A DNA stretch of 14,952 bases from an uncultured Alphaproteobacteria bacterium (GTDB lineage Bacteria > Pseudomonadota > Alphaproteobacteria > CALKHQ01), in assembly GCA_937988735.1 (NCBI GenBank), contig CALKHQ010000297.1, positions 1 to 14,952 of the forward strand. Reading direction: 5' to 3'. Positions 14,783-14,952 of this stretch are shown in pieces. A model generated the notes under the pieces. It ran no database searches and was not told the origin of the DNA. It worked only from the letters and a program-made list of their open reading frames with translations. The translations under genes were made by a program, and so were the position numbers. Numbering within the stretch: position 1 is the stretch's first letter; every line of letters starts with the position of its first letter.

Positions 14783-14952
14783 TCAGCGGCGTCCGCTCCG
14801 TCGGCAGACTCGCCCGGCTCCGGCGCCTGCCGGGGCATGTCGCGCGCCGCATCGGCGTCGCGCAGCAGCGCCACCTCCCACCGCGGCTCGCCCGCGCCTT
14901 CGCCGGTGGAAATGCCGACGGTCGAGGTGAAGGACACCGTCTCGCCCGGCGA
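14779..14952 (-). CDS. C-terminal fragment of an unidentified protein, cut by the window edge
   Basis: The frame is open from the window edge for 57 codons to a TGA at 14779-14781, with G or C at almost all third positions, as in the neighbouring genes. The stop overlaps the ATG of the response regulator as ATGA. The visible end reads LSPGE-like (SPGETVSF) then PRWEVALLRDADAARD and an acidic Ala/Gly/Asp tail. The PGETxxF turn recalls the C-terminal domain of zinc-ribbon (MJ0042-type, DUF3426) membrane proteins often found near ftsE/ftsX in alphaproteobacteria, but too little is present to assign it. Confidence 0.7.
   Translation of the reverse strand, partial: SPGETVSFTSTVGISTGEGAGEPRWEVALLRDADAARDMPRQAPEPGESADGADAAE

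Noticed and set aside
14322..14852. Alternative minus-strand frame (176 codons) over the response regulator
   Set aside because: It covers the same bases as the receiver, which has all its conserved residues; the alternative is Arg/Gly/Ala-rich without motifs.

Overview
This window reads as ordinary chromosome from a very GC-rich alphaproteobacterium (about 70% G+C by eye, with G or C at nearly every third codon position). Family content and gene order fit a Rhodospirillales-like organism. Two arrangements I know from alphaproteobacteria support this: twin-helix small protein / ETF beta / ETF alpha / 3-hydroxybutyryl-CoA dehydrogenase, and argH / small lipoprotein / lysA / TIGR02302 (DUF4175). 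The genus cannot be fixed from the sequence alone. I see no rRNA, tRNA, CRISPR array, insertion sequence or phage gene.

Layout. Positions 1-2202 hold the 3' part of a LigD-type multifunctional DNA ligase of non-homologous end joining, in the order phosphoesterase / ligase / polymerase. At 2325-3272 is a lone phytanoyl-CoA dioxygenase-family Fe(II)/2-oxoglutarate enzyme, closed by a strong intrinsic terminator (3281-3309). At 3366-5696 is a membrane hybrid histidine kinase with two receiver domains. A short HIG1-like twin-helix protein (5775-5978) follows, possibly read from a leaderless promoter. Next is an electron-transfer and beta-oxidation operon (6123-8710): etfB, etfA and 3-hydroxybutyryl-CoA dehydrogenase. 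A promoter candidate and a TGC-type palindrome lie upstream of it.

After a 173-base gap comes a tightly coupled four-gene chain (8884-14352): argH, an LptM-like lipoprotein, lysA and a large membrane protein of the TIGR02302 family. Each junction is a 4-base ATGA overlap. On the minus strand, converging on this chain, are a single-domain response regulator (14387-14782) and the C-terminal end of an upstream gene (14779-14952), which also overlap by ATGA.

How the genes work together. The ETF pair collects electrons from acyl-CoA dehydrogenases, while the adjacent dehydrogenase handles 3-hydroxybutyryl-CoA, so the operon serves fatty-acid, butyrate or PHB turnover. The argH chain joins the last step of arginine synthesis and the last step of lysine synthesis to two envelope proteins. 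The rest are single-gene units. I found no clearly new multi-gene system. The points most worth checking are a shared AAACGTTT palindrome upstream of the dioxygenase and the kinase, the leaderless promoter candidate, the palindrome before etfB, and the uncharacterised TIGR02302 and lipoprotein pair.
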